DNA from: Nelumbo lutea
Lineage: Eukaryota > Streptophyta > Magnoliopsida > Proteales > Nelumbonaceae
Direction: 5' to 3'
Assembly (NCBI GenBank): GCA_022828595.1
Contig: JAKGHH010000005.1
Span: 55,919,655 to 55,983,654 of the forward strand
DNA length: 64,000 nucleotides
The stretch's first letter is position 1. Each line of letters opens with the position of its first letter. Positions 1-11,130 of the stretch are shown here, piece after piece. The translations under genes and the position numbers were made by a program. Below the pieces are notes generated by a model, which was not told the origin of the DNA, searched no databases, and saw nothing but the letters and a program-made list of their open reading frames with translations.

Positions 1-32
1 ACCCATTTCCCTTATGGTATAGTTATTAGCAA

Positions 33-317
33 GGTTTTTAAAACTGAACCGGACAGCAAACCGTTCAGAGGTCCGGATTCCGAGTCAAATGGTCCAACTG
101 TTCAAACCAAATGGATGGCCCATTCTGACAAAAACAACAAAAATAATAATAAACGGCCAAAAACAGCTTGACGGTTCAAACGAATCGATCACCTCGATCA
201 GCAATTTACTGACCAAATCAATGGTTTCTGGCCAAAATGACAGTTCTGAGATAAAACGGAACCAATCAAGTGTCTGATTCCTGATTTTTCCAGTCCAATC
301 CGGTTTTGAGAACCATG
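33..317 (+). mobile_element. Mutator-like small repeat, copy A
   Basis: About 285 bp starting with GGTTTTTAAAAC and ending with TTTTGAGAACCATG, with near-inverted ends. The interior has a GCCCATTCTGACAAAA stretch and a GATCAGCAATTTACTGACCA stretch that recur in the same order in seven other copies in the window. The 9-bp flanks (GTTATTAGC and GTCACTGGT) match at only 5 positions, and all four mismatches are transitions, as expected for an old copy. The short 62-codon reading frame inside is incidental. Assignment to the Mutator superfamily rests on better-preserved 9-bp duplications in the copies at 1189, 21956, 57675 and 63113. Confidence 0.6.
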
Positions 318-471
318 GTCACTGGTAAATCCGTTTTAATTTGGGTTGGTTAGGGTTTTATGATAGATTGTATATTTCAATGTTTATGGGGTTATATAAC
401 ATGCATATGTCTTAATATCTATTGAAATTAAATATCTCTTCCTTTTTCATTTTTTCCTTGTTTGTAATTAA

Positions 472-555
472 GGCTGCCTTGGTTTGAAAGAAGAAGGTAG
501 TGCAATGAGGGGAATGGTAGGGTTCCCTACATTTTAATTCAAACCAAATACATCC
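472..555. mobile_element. Tourist-like MITE (84 bp)
   Basis: The ends are inverted: GGCTGCCTTGGTTTG on the left and CAAACCAAATACATCC on the right. TAA flanks both sides (469-471 and 556-558). A 3-bp TAA/TTA duplication and ends beginning GG with a GTTTG core are typical of PIF/Harbinger (Tourist) elements. Related short copies lie at 29666 and 31916. Confidence 0.65.
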
Positions 556-558
556 TAA

Positions 559-1188
559 ATGCTTGACTAATACTCAAGTTACTATATTGCCACAATTCAA
601 GCTGCTAAGTAATTAACTTAAAAACTTTGGGGTTTATCAATACAAATATTTGTTAAAACAGGCTATTATTTACGTAAACAAAATCTATTTTTAGTATCAG
701 TACAATTGCCACTTTTTCATGAAATGCCAAATTTGATTTTAAATGCCAACAATAATCTATAATTTTTTTAATAAAAATAGTTATTGATGTGATGTGATGT
801 GATAGGGAAATTAAAAAAAAAAAAAAAAACCAACTGTATTGATTAACCCCAAAAACATTTCTACCAGAAACAGATATGATTTGACTGATTTCTACTTATT
901 TTTAGTTGGTATGCGACATTGAAAAGCAATTCCGTGCAAAAATCTACAAATTCTCTCTGTTACCATCTTTACTCTTTGGACCAAGTGGCATCTACCTCTA
1001 ATCTCTGCAACTTTGCTTCACCCAGAAGAAGAAGAAGTTCTGATTCAGATGAAGCTTCCATGGGCGCGCGAAGCTGCCAAACAGAGACGACGGTGTTACT
1101 TTGGGTCAACCAACAATGTCTTAAATGTACATACACCTATGTACTCACGCTGATATGTGCTTTTCCTATTTGGCCAGAAATGGAATGC
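559..1188. other. AT-rich intergenic stretch, no gene seen
   Basis: No coding signal was recognised. There is a short TGATG run near 787-800 and a poly-A run near 813-829. The longer reading frame beginning at 919 runs into the Mutator-like repeat at 1189 and has no recognisable product. Confidence 0.5.
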
Positions 1189-1473
1189 ATGGTTTTTAAA
1201 AACGAACCGGTCAGGGGTTCGGTTATTGATTCGAACGGTTCGACCATTCGATCTGAATGGACGGCTTGTTCTGACAAAAAAATAAAAAATTTTAAATTTT
1301 GAAAAACGGTCAAAACCGTTCAAACGATTAATCGGCCAGTTCAGCAGTTTGCTGATCAAAATCAACGGTTTTAAGGGAAAAAATGATTTTGGAAAAAAAT
1401 GAAACCGGTCAGATAACCGAATCCTGATTTTTCTGGTCCAACCTTCCTGTCCAATCCGGCTTTGAAAAGAGTA
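1189..1473 (+). mobile_element. Mutator-like small repeat, copy B
   Basis: Same family and orientation as the copy at 33. It begins ATGGTTTTTAAAAACG and contains the GGCTTGTTCTGACAAAAA and CAGTTTGCTGATCAAAATC segments. Flanking 9-mers ATGGAATGC (1180-1188) and GTGGAATGA (1474-1482) agree at 7 of 9 positions, a good Mutator-type duplication. A 202-codon minus-strand reading frame across this copy is fortuitous. Confidence 0.65.
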
Positions 1474-2036
1474 GTGGAATGAAAGGAACCTTAATTGCAT
1501 ACTTCTGAAAAACATCGAAAATGGAAAATAATTAGAAAGTAGTAAAAAAAAAAGCGAAAGTATCTGCTTATTCAAAATTAAACTCAAACCCCATCTGATT
1601 AAGATTATCCAAATTTGTTCATAATTAGATTGAATATGGATTGGATCTACCCCAATTTGGTCCAATATGATCGGATGCAGTACAATAATTATTAAAACAT
1701 TCATGTTTATGTTGATATTTATGTAAAATCAATATGTATCTACTAGTAAAATTGGGTTGAATGGAGTATGTTTACTGAGTACTCATTGGCTAAAGTCTCA
1801 TAAATGGCCATGTTTAAGTCATTTTGTTAATGATATACAATATAAAATTCATCTTTTGGTTTATTTTATTTAAAACATAATATTTTTATCATTTTTAATT
1901 TGACTTATTAGTGGTATTTAATATTAGAATCATATATACTTGAGTCTGATTTGAATCCACTCTAAATCTTATGGATAAAACCCAATTAGAATATGAATAT
2001 TTATAATCAAACTTGGATCCATATATCCCAATTTGT

Positions 2037-2079
<43 letters not shown>

Positions 2080-2130
2080 TTCATTAAAATCTAATAAAGT
2101 TCAAGTCTTATTGAATTTATTTTTCAGACC
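1474..2130. other. AT-rich intergenic stretch with a GTA/GTG microsatellite
   Basis: No gene was recognised. A (GTA)n run with an internal GTG block lies at about 2037-2080. Confidence 0.5.
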
Positions 2131-2583
2131 GTTGCTAAAACCTTCCTTGAACTTTTTGATACAATTGCAAGTAAGACCCCTTCTGTTAGAATCCTTTAAA
2201 AAGAGACAATAAAATGTCCAAAATACCCATACAATTATTATTGAGGCTGGTTTCTACATAAAAAACAACACAAACCTTATAAAAAACCAAAGAATTTAAA
2301 GTTACAATTTTACTTTTGAGCATGGGTATGAAGGGCAAATTTGAAGGATAAATCAATTTCAGAAAAGATATTGGAAGGATTTGGTGCAGTTATTCATACG
2401 TAGAAAAAAGAAACTTGGAAAACAAACATTTTGGTCAAAATAATTGTATGAGTATTTTGGACTTTTTTGTGATTCTTATTAGAGAATTCTAAGAAAAGGC
2501 ATCTAGTAGCAACTAAATTAAAAAATTCAGAAGAAATGATTGCAATTACCAAACTTGATATTGAGAGGATGTTTCAGCAATTT
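2131..2583. mobile_element. Foldback element with long degenerate terminal inverted repeats
   Basis: The left part (CCGTTGCTAAAACCTTCC onward, through GTCCAAAATACCCATACA) pairs with the reverse complement of the right part (GTCCAAAATACTCATACA onward to TTGCTGAAACATCC). The arms are roughly 120 bp around a core of about 200 bp. The style matches the elements at 4041, 27351 and 41259 and suggests a non-autonomous Mutator-like element. I could not see a clean duplication. Confidence 0.5.
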
Positions 2584-2648
2584 ATCCTCATTTTTAATAG
2601 GATTGGATTTTTTTTTTTTTTTTGGAAAAAGCAAATTGCATTCATTAA

Positions 2649-3074
2649 TGCTATGTTTGGTCTGAAGGAAAATGTAAGGAAAGAAAGGGAAAGGTAGGGA
2701 AACATTTACAACCCTTGTATTGGTTTCTTTGTCTTTCTCTTCCTTTATAAAATTGTAAAAGTGTTTTTCATAAAAGTACTTTTAAGTACTTTTGTAAAAG
2801 TATTTTATAAAAGTGCTTTCATAAAAGTATTTTTATAAAAGTAATTTAATAAAAGTACTTTCATAAAGGTATATTTTGAAAATTAAAAAAAAATGAAAGA
2901 CAGAATAGCCACAAATGGCTATTTAAGTGCTTATTAAAAAAAAACTATCAAATAACCAATATAAAATATGAATGCCACTTGAAAAAATTAGGTACCAAAT
3001 ACAAATAAATACTTATTCCAATAAGCACTTGTTTTAAGAATTTATTTTTAACATAAACAATCTCAAACATGGCC
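2649..3074. mobile_element. Harbinger-like non-autonomous element
   Basis: The ends are ATGCTATGTTTGG on the left and CAAACATGGCC on the right, each flanked by TTA. The left third (about 2750-2875) is a degenerate array of AAAAGTA units related to TTTATAAAAGTACTTTCA. No transposase reading frame is present. Confidence 0.45.
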
Positions 3075-4040
3075 TTAAATTCTTAAAGATGCAGAGTCTC
3101 CACACGCCTTAGCACGCACCACCCCAAAATAGACGCATACAAAAGAACTGAACAACCATTTGAGCAAAATAAGTATTCAGACAGCAGTGAAGTTTCAACT
3201 AGATTTCCAAAAGGTAATCTGTTTGGGCCTAATGCAATAAATGCAATAAAGAAAGAAGTCATTATCATTTGCCATGACTGATCCTGCTTTGAAAGCATAT
3301 TGGAGTTTTAAATTGGAACTGTACGCAGATTTACTATACTCCATCCCTATCCCCATGCCAAACTCTACCTCCAATGGAAATGGTTGCCAAACCCTACTTG
3401 GCCTCAGATATCATATATGGTTGGGAAAAAGATTTACTTAAAAGAAAAAAAAGAAATACATCAATATAAATTGGTTTAGCACTTCACCAACATCCATTTG
3501 AAATCAACTGAATATATAGCTAATTCTCACATATATAACACCAAAATAGTTACCATTGGGGAGCTAGGGCTGGTTTTTTGGGGCTAAGAACATATAGCTG
3601 TAGTAGCATTAACGTAATTATATAAAACTATTTTTAAATTTAAAATATAAATAATAATTTTAGAATATTCAAAATATATTTCATTTGGGTTTGGGGTGGG
3701 ATGGGATTTCACCACCCCCATCTCCGAATCTGACCTGGCCAGTATCCCAATTATTCTCCATCCCTACCAGCACGGTCTCCATACCCAACCCGATCAGGCC
3801 TACCAATGGAGATGGAATCTAGATTTCGTATTCACTTTCTCTGCCTGTACCCTGTCCACAGTACATTGCAGCCCCACATCTCACAAAACAAGATGGCAAT
3901 AGGTGGATGCAATTCAAGGTGGATAGACAGCAGTGGGCAGAAAATCCAGCTTGGGGGGATGATGGGAAAATTTGTCACCCTAATTATATGCATAATTCAG
4001 ATTTTTTTAGCTCAAGTAGGGTTTATTCTTTTATTTTAGG
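3075..4040. other. Intergenic stretch without a recognised gene
   Basis: Short reading frames at 3083-3298 (minus) and 3696-4098 (plus) show no motif, no intron logic and no similarity that I recognise. The 3690-3800 part is locally GC-richer (ACCACCCCCATCTCCG, CCCGATCAGGCC) and may be a decayed GC-rich repeat like those at 9690 and 13249. Confidence 0.4.
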
Positions 4041-4378
4041 AAAAATTCTTGATACCCTGTATTTTAGACTTAGTGCCATTTTAATTCTAAAACTTTAAAA
4101 TGTAATAATTCAGTACCCTAACGTTCAAACATGTTAATCCAGTTCCTGTCATCCTTAAGTGGCATTGTTTCAGTAGTGCCAGTTGAGAATCATAAGAACA
4201 AAAAAATCTCAATTTCATATAGATTGGAAACCTCTTTGTGAGATTCTATCTCTCTGCTAGAAACAACGGGAGATTCAACACATTTGAAATTTTTTGATAC
4301 TAAATTATCATATTTTAAAGTTGGAGAACCAAAACAATATTGAACCTAAAGTACAAGATATTAATTAGAAATTTACAC
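4041..4378. mobile_element. Foldback element with about 80-bp inverted ends
   Basis: The left arm (ATTCTTGATACCCTGTATTT, then AACTTTAAAATGTAATAATT) pairs with the right arm (AATTATCATATTTTAAAGTT, then AAAGTACAAGATATTAATTA). The core is about 170 bp. The layout is Mutator-like, but no certain duplication was found. Confidence 0.5.
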
Positions 4379-4449
4379 TGGCTCAGCCAAACAATTCATC
4401 TGATGAAACGATCAAACGCATCTAGTGACCCTGGCCTAGACGCAATTCA

Positions 4450-5220
4450 AGAAAAGAAGAATTTCGAAGTGTTGGAGAAGATGGGGTCACTGTAACTTTG
4501 GAGGAGAAGCTCTGAGGCGCGTCTGAATACACTGTCTTTAGAACGTTATTTGCCCCCACTCAGTTTTACTGAGTTTGCTATTACAGGCAAATTCGTTCCT
4601 AGGATACAACAGAGCCTTGGGCGAGAATCTGCAACCAGTAAAGTTGATGAGTCTCCAGAGAAACCTTCTGTGAGACTGTAGCAGACCGGACTGAGAGAGA
4701 GAGAGTGAATTTCGAAATTGTGTGTTTTAGAGTCTGATTCATGCTCCTTAAATAATTTGTGAAAATGTATGATGAAAAGGTAGGTGCTGGTTTAAAAAAG
4801 GCACCTTGAACAGTCACAATTTCAAACATTGTGACTGTTTAAAAAGTAGTTAACAGTTGGTGACTGTTAACTTTGAATTGTGCCTCTTGATCATACCCGA
4901 TCGAATCATGACCGTTGATCTCATCATCGGTGATCAACGGTCATCAAAGCACCAAAACCAGAGCCGTCCATCGCGAGTGCGTGCGAAGTGCGAGCAAAGT
5001 GCGCTTCTAAAGCGTCTCATTGCGCCGCACGTGTGCGCGCATTGCGCAATATCGAATCCCAATACTCTACTCTATTAATTCTAAAGAGTGTAAATCAGCT
5101 CCTATTTAAATATTGAAAACAAAACTTATAATTTTCCAATGTGGAACATGTTCAAAACGGGGTTTTTGTAAGAGAAAAACCGATTTTTTAACCAAGTGTA
5201 CAGGTGCAATTTCTCATGTA
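4450..5220 (-). repeat. LTR-like promoter region, minus strand
   Basis: Read on the minus strand, this stretch has a TATTTAAGGAGCATGAATCA box near 4740-4760. A CT-rich leader follows, then TGGTTGCAGATTCTCGCCC and TTGTATCCTAGGAACGAATT. That order resembles the U3-R-U5 layout of plant LTRs. A short inverted repeat (TTAACAGTCACCAACTGTTAA) lies near 4849-4869 and a CG-rich block at 4970-5050. No partner LTR, primer-binding site or internal coding region is visible, so this is a remnant at best. Confidence 0.3.
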
Positions 5221-5943
5221 ATTGACCAATCAAACCCATTAAATTTAATCTCTTATGAGATCAAAATCCAACACGAAGCATGTATTTAATTCTATTCAGA
5301 TGTAGAAAAGAATTGAAGTAGGATAAGAATCCAAAACTAATAAGCCAAATTACACAAGCATAAATCATCAAAACCTAATTGACCTAAGTCCTTGGTAAGG
5401 GAAAATATTTTCCTGCTAATGTAGTGCCTGCTATGCATGCAGATTATTATTTAAAGGCATGCAAGTTTCACACTCCTTCCTCTATGAGACCTGACCTCTC
5501 ACTCCCACCTAAACCCAGGACAAAGCTGTAAAATGCTGTCATCACGGTCCCTTGCTTAGTTGCTTATGCCGCCTCCCTATGTCTTAACTTATAACGTGGT
5601 TTCATTTAAGTCAAAAAGTAGATTTTCGTACTGACTTTTCGGACATCTCTTTTTCTTTTTCCATGAAGATTAGTGGAAAATACCCGTTGAGTATAGTCTG
5701 TTTTTCTTTTCCAGCCTATTTCTTCCCAAAAAAGAAAAATCACGTCTTGATTTAATCGTTGTCCTTCAGAAGTTAGGAACAACCCCACTTATGTTAACAC
5801 ACAACCCGAATTGTATCAAAGTGTTTTTCATTTATTTATTTATTTCGGACCGGCATCATTCAATGCCGCACTTGCATTATTCTTGATTTAAGGAGTGAAG
5901 ATAATTAAACGTGACCCTCGTCTGAGTTCGGATCTGCTAGCTT
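5221..5943. other. Intergenic stretch without a recognised gene
   Basis: No coding region, RNA gene or clear repeat was recognised. It contains only short reading frames and poly-A/T runs. Confidence 0.4.
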
Positions 5944-6062
5944 CTCACACCAATATCATGGCATGTTCTGGTCACATATTGGGAACAATTTCCATATTTA
6001 TTATTCATGTATGAGAGATATTCCCAATACATGGTGGGATGTGACTGTAAGATCAGTATGAG
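5944..6062. mobile_element. Hairpin MITE copy 1
   Basis: Imperfect palindrome: CACATATTGGGAACAATTTCC on the left and GAGATATTCCCAATACATGGTG on the right pair around a loop containing TTATTATTCATG. Same family as copies at 6714, 44288 and 52620. Confidence 0.5.
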
Positions 6063-6180
6063 AAAAATATTCTAATTCTTCTTTACTGGTTTAATGATAT
6101 CGTGCCAATTCATTTAAGTTAAGATGGTATTCATTTGAATAATAATTCAGATCTGAATTTATTCTTCATAGAATACATCT

Positions 6181-6293
6181 CTCACAGTCTCATTCCTCCA
6201 TGTATTAGGAATATTTCCTCATAAATAACAACACAAAGTACCGGGAGATGATCCCAATATATGGCCGGGACACATTGTGATGTTGGTGTGAGA
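6181..6293. mobile_element. Hairpin MITE copy 2
   Basis: Imperfect palindrome: CCATGTATTAGGAATATTTCC on the left and GGGAGATGATCCCAATATATGG on the right. Related to copy 1. Confidence 0.45.
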
Positions 6294-6713
6294 ACCCTCT
6301 TCTCACTGGCCTGAAAAGAATTTGAAGGGGGTGTACTGAGTTTAGAAAAAAAAAATCCAGGCTTATGTTCAATTTGATTATCCAACAATGGAGTGCTTAA
6401 ATGTTTGCTTGTGTCGTTAGTATAATTCAAGGAGCAAAAATAAACTCATTGGATAATAGCTTTTTTTTTATTTAGAGTAAAAAAAAAGTACCAATTCGCA
6501 TTGGCTCCCCACAAGTGTATCTAATGCACAGTTGGGATCTGATGTACGGCATGTGTGGGATGCGTTTCATGGGAAATCAATCCAAACCACATTTGAGGGA
6601 AAGGAGGCGAAGGAAATTAACTTTATTGCAACCTATTATATTAATGATATAAGTAGAGAACTTTGAGGCATGGGGGAACAAGGGTCCCAGCTCCCCGCCC
6701 GAGACCGGATCTG

Positions 6714-6831
6714 CTCCTCACGCACATTTTATCATGCATTAGGAACATCGCCCGTACTAATTGGTTATTATTCATGGGAGATGTTCCCAATGCATGGTGG
6801 ATTTGTATGTGAAGCGCCCATTTGTGAGGAG
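6714..6831. mobile_element. Hairpin MITE copy 3
   Basis: CTCCTCACGCAC on the left pairs with GTGAGGAG on the right. Inside this, CATGCATTAGGAACATCGCCC pairs with GGGAGATGTTCCCAATGCATG. Preceded by GAGACCGGATCTG, which also precedes the copies at 44288 and 52620. Confidence 0.6.
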
Positions 6832-6969
6832 CCCCCCTCCTCAAAGTCGTCAAATAACCAAGACCTGGAAAGTTAACTCACGCTGTACATAGTCCATTCC
6901 AACCCTGAAAACATTGACTTGTATGAATAAATAGGGCAATTGGAGACCAGACTTGCTCCCAACGAAAAA

Positions 6970-7067
6970 GCATGCCAGCATGTTCCAACACGATCTGTGT
7001 CCACACATTTCATTGATGGATAATGTTGAGATGTGTGGATACAGATCATGTTGAAAGCATGTTGGGA
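6970..7067. mobile_element. Hairpin repeat of a second type
   Basis: CCAGCATGTTCCAACACG-ATCTGTGTCCACACAT pairs with ATGTGTGGATACAGATCATGTTG and AAAGCATGTTGG on the right. The arms are about 40 bp with few mismatches and the loop is short. Confidence 0.5.
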
Positions 7068-7088
7068 CAGATTTATTGGGAGTATATC

Positions 7089-7250
7089 CAATTGGAGATC
7101 ACATCTCCACCCCACAATGCCTCACAGCACATCCCCACCGTGTATTAGGAATATCTCCCGATGATGGCACATCGGGACTGGTATTATCATCGGGAGATGT
7201 TCACAATGTACAGCGGGAATGTGCTGTGGGGCGGAGATGTGAATTCGTCC
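7089..7250. mobile_element. Hairpin MITE copy 4, long arms
   Basis: AATTGGAGATCACATCTCC pairs with GGAGATGTGAATTCGTCCAATT. The pairing continues inward through CAGCACATCCCCACCGTGTA against TACAGCGGGAATGTGCTG, and ATATCTCCCGATGAT against ATCATCGGGAGATGT. The arms are about 70 bp. Confidence 0.6.
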
Positions 7251-7670
7251 AATTCGTACAATTACAACTGATTTTCGGACACGTGATAAGTGCTTTTACA
7301 TATACTTATTGGCCGTAACCACAAGCCATCTCACTTTTATTTCTACAAGTTCAAATCATCCTAATTGTGATCAGTAGATAAGAACTTATTAGGTTTGAGA
7401 ACTGGAATTATACTTTTTATTTACTTAAGGTTCAAAGTATCAATACATATCACATCATACATATCAGTTTTAAGACATGTATAAAATATTGGACATAACT
7501 TGGAATTAAGTCATGTGGCCACCATGTTCATTGGTTAATATTCTTTCTAGAGATTGCCATGTTCATAGTTTGACAACTTAGAACCATTGTTCTCAGAGAG
7601 GATCACCCCTTTGAATTTGAATCACGTATCAATACACTTAAACGTATTCATAATTCATCCCTTTCTCTAT

Positions 7671-7764
7671 ATCCGGATTCAGTCCTCATACCGTCTTCAC
7701 AACACGGAGAGATGTGACGGCAAATGTCGTAAAGATAAATTTTGTGAGGACTGAATCTAGATTC
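7671..7764. mobile_element. Short foldback repeat
   Basis: ATTCAGTCCTCA on the left is the exact reverse complement of TGAGGACTGAAT on the right. Weaker pairing continues inside. Confidence 0.4.
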
Positions 7765-8064
7765 TCTATGTCTGAAAACGATTAATCAAGACTCAAGAGA
7801 ATCAGATGGGAAATTCAACCTGTCACCTGCGAAACTGTGTTCATAATCCTAACAATTAGCAATTAATTAAACTCCTGGGATCAATGCTAATTAATGCATT
7901 TTCAAACAATGGGACCAGTGTACCATGGGTAGAGATGTGGAAGCAGATTGTGGATAGCAGATCCAAGCCCTAATCCAACAGGCGTAACTTATTTTTGAGC
8001 TATTGGCACGTTTATTTTATTTGGCTATTGCTATTGCTATTGCCCGGTGAGAGATCAAATGATC

Positions 8065-8203
8065 AGCCCCCCATAACGTTTTATATCACATTTTCGCCGT
8101 ATATTGAGAACATTTTCTGATGATAATACCAAAAATAATGATGCTATCATTGGAAGATGTTTCCAATACACGGCAAGGATGTGCTGTGGGACGTTGTGGG
8201 GAC
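8065..8203. mobile_element. Hairpin MITE copy 5
   Basis: CGCCGTATATTGAGAACATTT pairs with GATGTTTCCAATACACGGC, and CAGCCCCCCATAACGTTTTA pairs approximately with GGGACGTTGTGGGGA. It is more decayed than the 7089 copy, to which it is closest. Confidence 0.5.
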
Positions 8204-9689
8204 TAATTTGAACTCGCTGAATGGTGAATACTCCATTTAATGATATAGGTTATAATTTTTCTGATTAATGTTTCCACTAAAATGGAATTTCAACTTTTTT
8301 TTTTCAAAGGTTCCCATCTGTTCTGGTTCAACCTTAAGGCTCAGTTTTCAGATCCTTTTCATCTGTTCTGATTAATTATGTGTCCACTAACACCATTTAT
8401 CACGATATATAGATAATGACCAATATCGGAATTGACTGCTCTTTCATTTTCTTTTTCATTCTTTTTTTCTGATATCATAAATTTGTCCTTAAAAGATAGC
8501 GTTAATTACTTTTACATAACCCTGTGGTTTTCAAAACTACTTAAATATAATTTGATAATTGGATAACTCATAGAACCAAAAACTGATTGGTTTGTCCTCC
8601 ATTTTTATATGATTGCATTCATCGCGATTCTTTGTGGAGTTAAATGTTAATAATTTGCACCATCAGGTTTAAAAAAAAATTCCTTGTTAAAAAATAAAAG
8701 GACAAAAATGCCTTTGACTGTTCATTAAATTTTCAAAATCTGCGCTAGAATTCGTTATGGATAGAGGGATGGATGAGATGAGTCTGATATTTGAGATAGA
8801 ACATAGAAATTGCAAGTAGCCATCCGCGTCCCTTTTGTACACCAATCCTAGTTGTAATGCCCCAGATAGTATCATGGTAGGGGTGATCATGGCCAACCTG
8901 GACGTGTTCTCGGCCTGAAACATTAAGGACTAGCCTAGGCTGGGCCTGATTCCGTGCTTATAACTTTTACTATAAAAAACATTAAATATATAATATTTTA
9001 TTTATATGCATATAATGTGTCAAAAATTTATTTTATATATTATATAATATAAAATATGAAAAATATATAATATATAATATAAAAAACATACATAAATATG
9101 TATAAATACTAGTAAAGGGACCTTGGGAAGTAGGGGCAAACGGAAAAATGAAAAATTAAAGAGGAGTGACATGACATATGAGAGGCGGAGCTACTTTTAT
9201 GTATCAAATTTTACTTATGGAAAATTTGTTGTTTGTTTTCTTTCAAAAATGTTTTCCATCTGTTAAATGTATTGTGTCAAACCTCACCTATGTTACATTT
9301 AATCCCTCCTTTCAAATTGTAATAGATTCCTTCACTTATCATTGTTCCATGATGAATGAAGAAGGGGAGTGACATGACATATGAGAAGCAGAGCAGAGGT
9401 AGTTTTTTGAGGGCATTGTTAGTGGTCAGGTGGCGGTTCAAAAGGAAAAAACTATAAAAGAATTGGTTGGGAGCCTTTAAGAGAAAGAGGGACAAGGAAG
9501 CCTCTCAAACATTAACATGTAAAACTCTTTAAGGGACTCACATTTATCCCACATGCAAAATGATTAAGTGAACTAAGCTAAAGGAAGGGAATTCGGATTA
9601 GTTGACATCAGCTGTGGCACCAATGATGAGGTTTTATGTCAGTAATAAATTCATAGGTGTATGGGTCCCATGTATTTTATTATTAGCGT
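8204..9689. other. AT-rich intergenic stretch with one short direct repeat
   Basis: No gene was recognised. The 19-bp string AGTGACATGACATATGAGA occurs at about 9166 and again at about 9369, followed both times by a similar (G/A)CGGAGC or CAGAGC string. This looks like a direct repeat about 200 bp apart. The 8960-9110 part is almost pure A/T. Confidence 0.45.
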
Positions 9690-9880
9690 GGAACCTTATC
9701 ATCTTTCCGATCCCCATGGGGATTTGCCCATAATGGGGCTGGGATGAGGATGATTTCCCCCCTACAGGAATAGGGGTGGGAAGTTTTTCATCCCTGTTAG
9801 TGGGTATGGTACAGGACGGGAACAGGGAGAGCACTCCCCGCCCCACGGGGACCCTGATCCCTGCCCCGTGGGATCCCCAC

Positions 9881-9915
<35 letters not shown>

Positions 9916-10125
9916 ATCTATATATTAATATTTTTAAAAATATGGTTGAATATATTTGAATCATTTCTAATTATAAATTTTAATTATTTTATTTTTATTC
10001 TTTTTAAAAAAATAAAATAATTTACATTATAAAAAATCACCGAAATGGTAGGGATGGGGATAACTTGTCCCCGGGGATGGGGATGGGGAGAGGCTCCCCG
10101 TCCCCGCTTCGCCCCGTTGCCGTTC
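9690..10125. repeat. GC-rich dispersed repeat, copy 1
   Basis: Blocks such as GGGATCCCCAC and GGGGATGGGGATGGGGAG flank an AT-rich core that begins with a (TA)n run at about 9883-9905. The right end CCCCGTTGCCGTTCCTA matches the right end of the copy at 36720 (CCCTATTGCCATTCCTA) and is the reverse complement of the left end at 13249. The ends resemble plant hAT-type MITEs, but I see no clean 8-bp duplication. Confidence 0.45.
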
Positions 10126-10627
10126 CTAGATTTGAACAAGTTGAAATGGTCGAACCGGACATCAGAGTTCAGACCGTTCAACGACCATGACTCGGCTTGA
10201 TACGTTTTGACCCAGATGAGTAATACCACTCAAGTCGACAGACATGAATCGTGAGTCAACCGTATAAAATTGGTTCAATTATGGACTGGTCCAGTTTTCT
10301 AGGCCCGGCCCCACTATCATATACCAACTTTAATTTTCATTTCATCTAATGCAAAGACGACGACGGGTCAATCTGGCAATAATGGTAAAAATATATAAAT
10401 AAATAAATTGATTAATAAAGAAGGAAATCATGGTCAACGAATTGACGTGATGTGTCACTACGGCGTATCAAATCCGAACGCGTTAGCCTCGTTCAATTTC
10501 CGTTCATCTTCGTCGCACCAACATTGCAAGATCTCTTCTATTCCAACGAATAAAACCAGAAACAGAAGAGAAGAAAACTCAACATCTTTCTTTCCCATCA
10601 GACTTTATTCCTCCTGTACGTGTTTCA
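10126..10627 (+). other. Possible 5' region of the candidate gene at 10628
   Basis: From about 10400 the composition becomes less AT-biased. The 150 bp before the ATG are rich in CT and GA runs, as in plant 5' leaders. No TATA box was singled out with confidence. Confidence 0.25.
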
Positions 10628-10975
10628 ATGGCCGCTGAATCACAGTCCTTCCATGAAATCCAGATGAGCTCAACCTCAGAGGACCCAGACGCTGTTAAGC
10701 ATGTCGTTGGGGGCAAGAACAACGACAACAGCAGCGGAGAAGGAGATCAGAATCGAGGGGAAACCAGAGATGATATCAATTCGAGAGTATTAGAGGAAAT
10801 CTTCGGAAAAGATCCAGAAGTTGTAGTTCGTCCGAGGAAGAGAAGGTTTCAATCCATTGCTTATATCTATCTGATGACAAAGCCTTTAGATATCGTACAT
10901 TCCAAGAAGATGAGATGCTGAGGAAATCTAAATCGGGTACTAAGAAAACAGTTGTATCTTTTGCTTTTCCTCCGA
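10628..10975 (+). CDS. Possible gene start, frame broken or spliced; product unknown
   Basis: An ATG at 10628 opens a hydrophilic, acidic frame (starts MAAESQSFHEIQ; later SRVLEEIFGKDPE, then RPRKRR at about residues 68-73). It stops at 10921 after a stretch that does not look coding. The next frame (open 10774-11130) carries a more protein-like continuation reading SEEEKVSIHCLYLSDDKAFR then YRTFQEDEMLRKSKSGTKKT at about 10831-10950. The two parts would join by a one-base shift near 10780-10850, by a very small intron, or by an annotation error. A CT microsatellite at 11020-11049 follows. I do not recognise the family. It could be a real first exon of a longer gene, a pseudogene, or chance. 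Confidence 0.3.
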
Positions 10976-11018
10976 AAATTAACTGGAGTCTTCATTTCAA
11001 CCTGTACTCAGAACTATT

Positions 11019-11052
<34 letters not shown>

Positions 11053-11130
11053 CCCTTTGTTCGTTTCGTGTTATATCTTGAATCTTTCCCAGGTTTAAGC
11101 TTCAAAGAGAACAGACAGAGAAACAGATAG

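Noticed and set aside
1096..1704. Minus-strand frame of 202 codons
   Set aside because: Overlaps a Mutator-like repeat copy, shows no motif, and has the skewed composition of AT-rich noncoding DNA.
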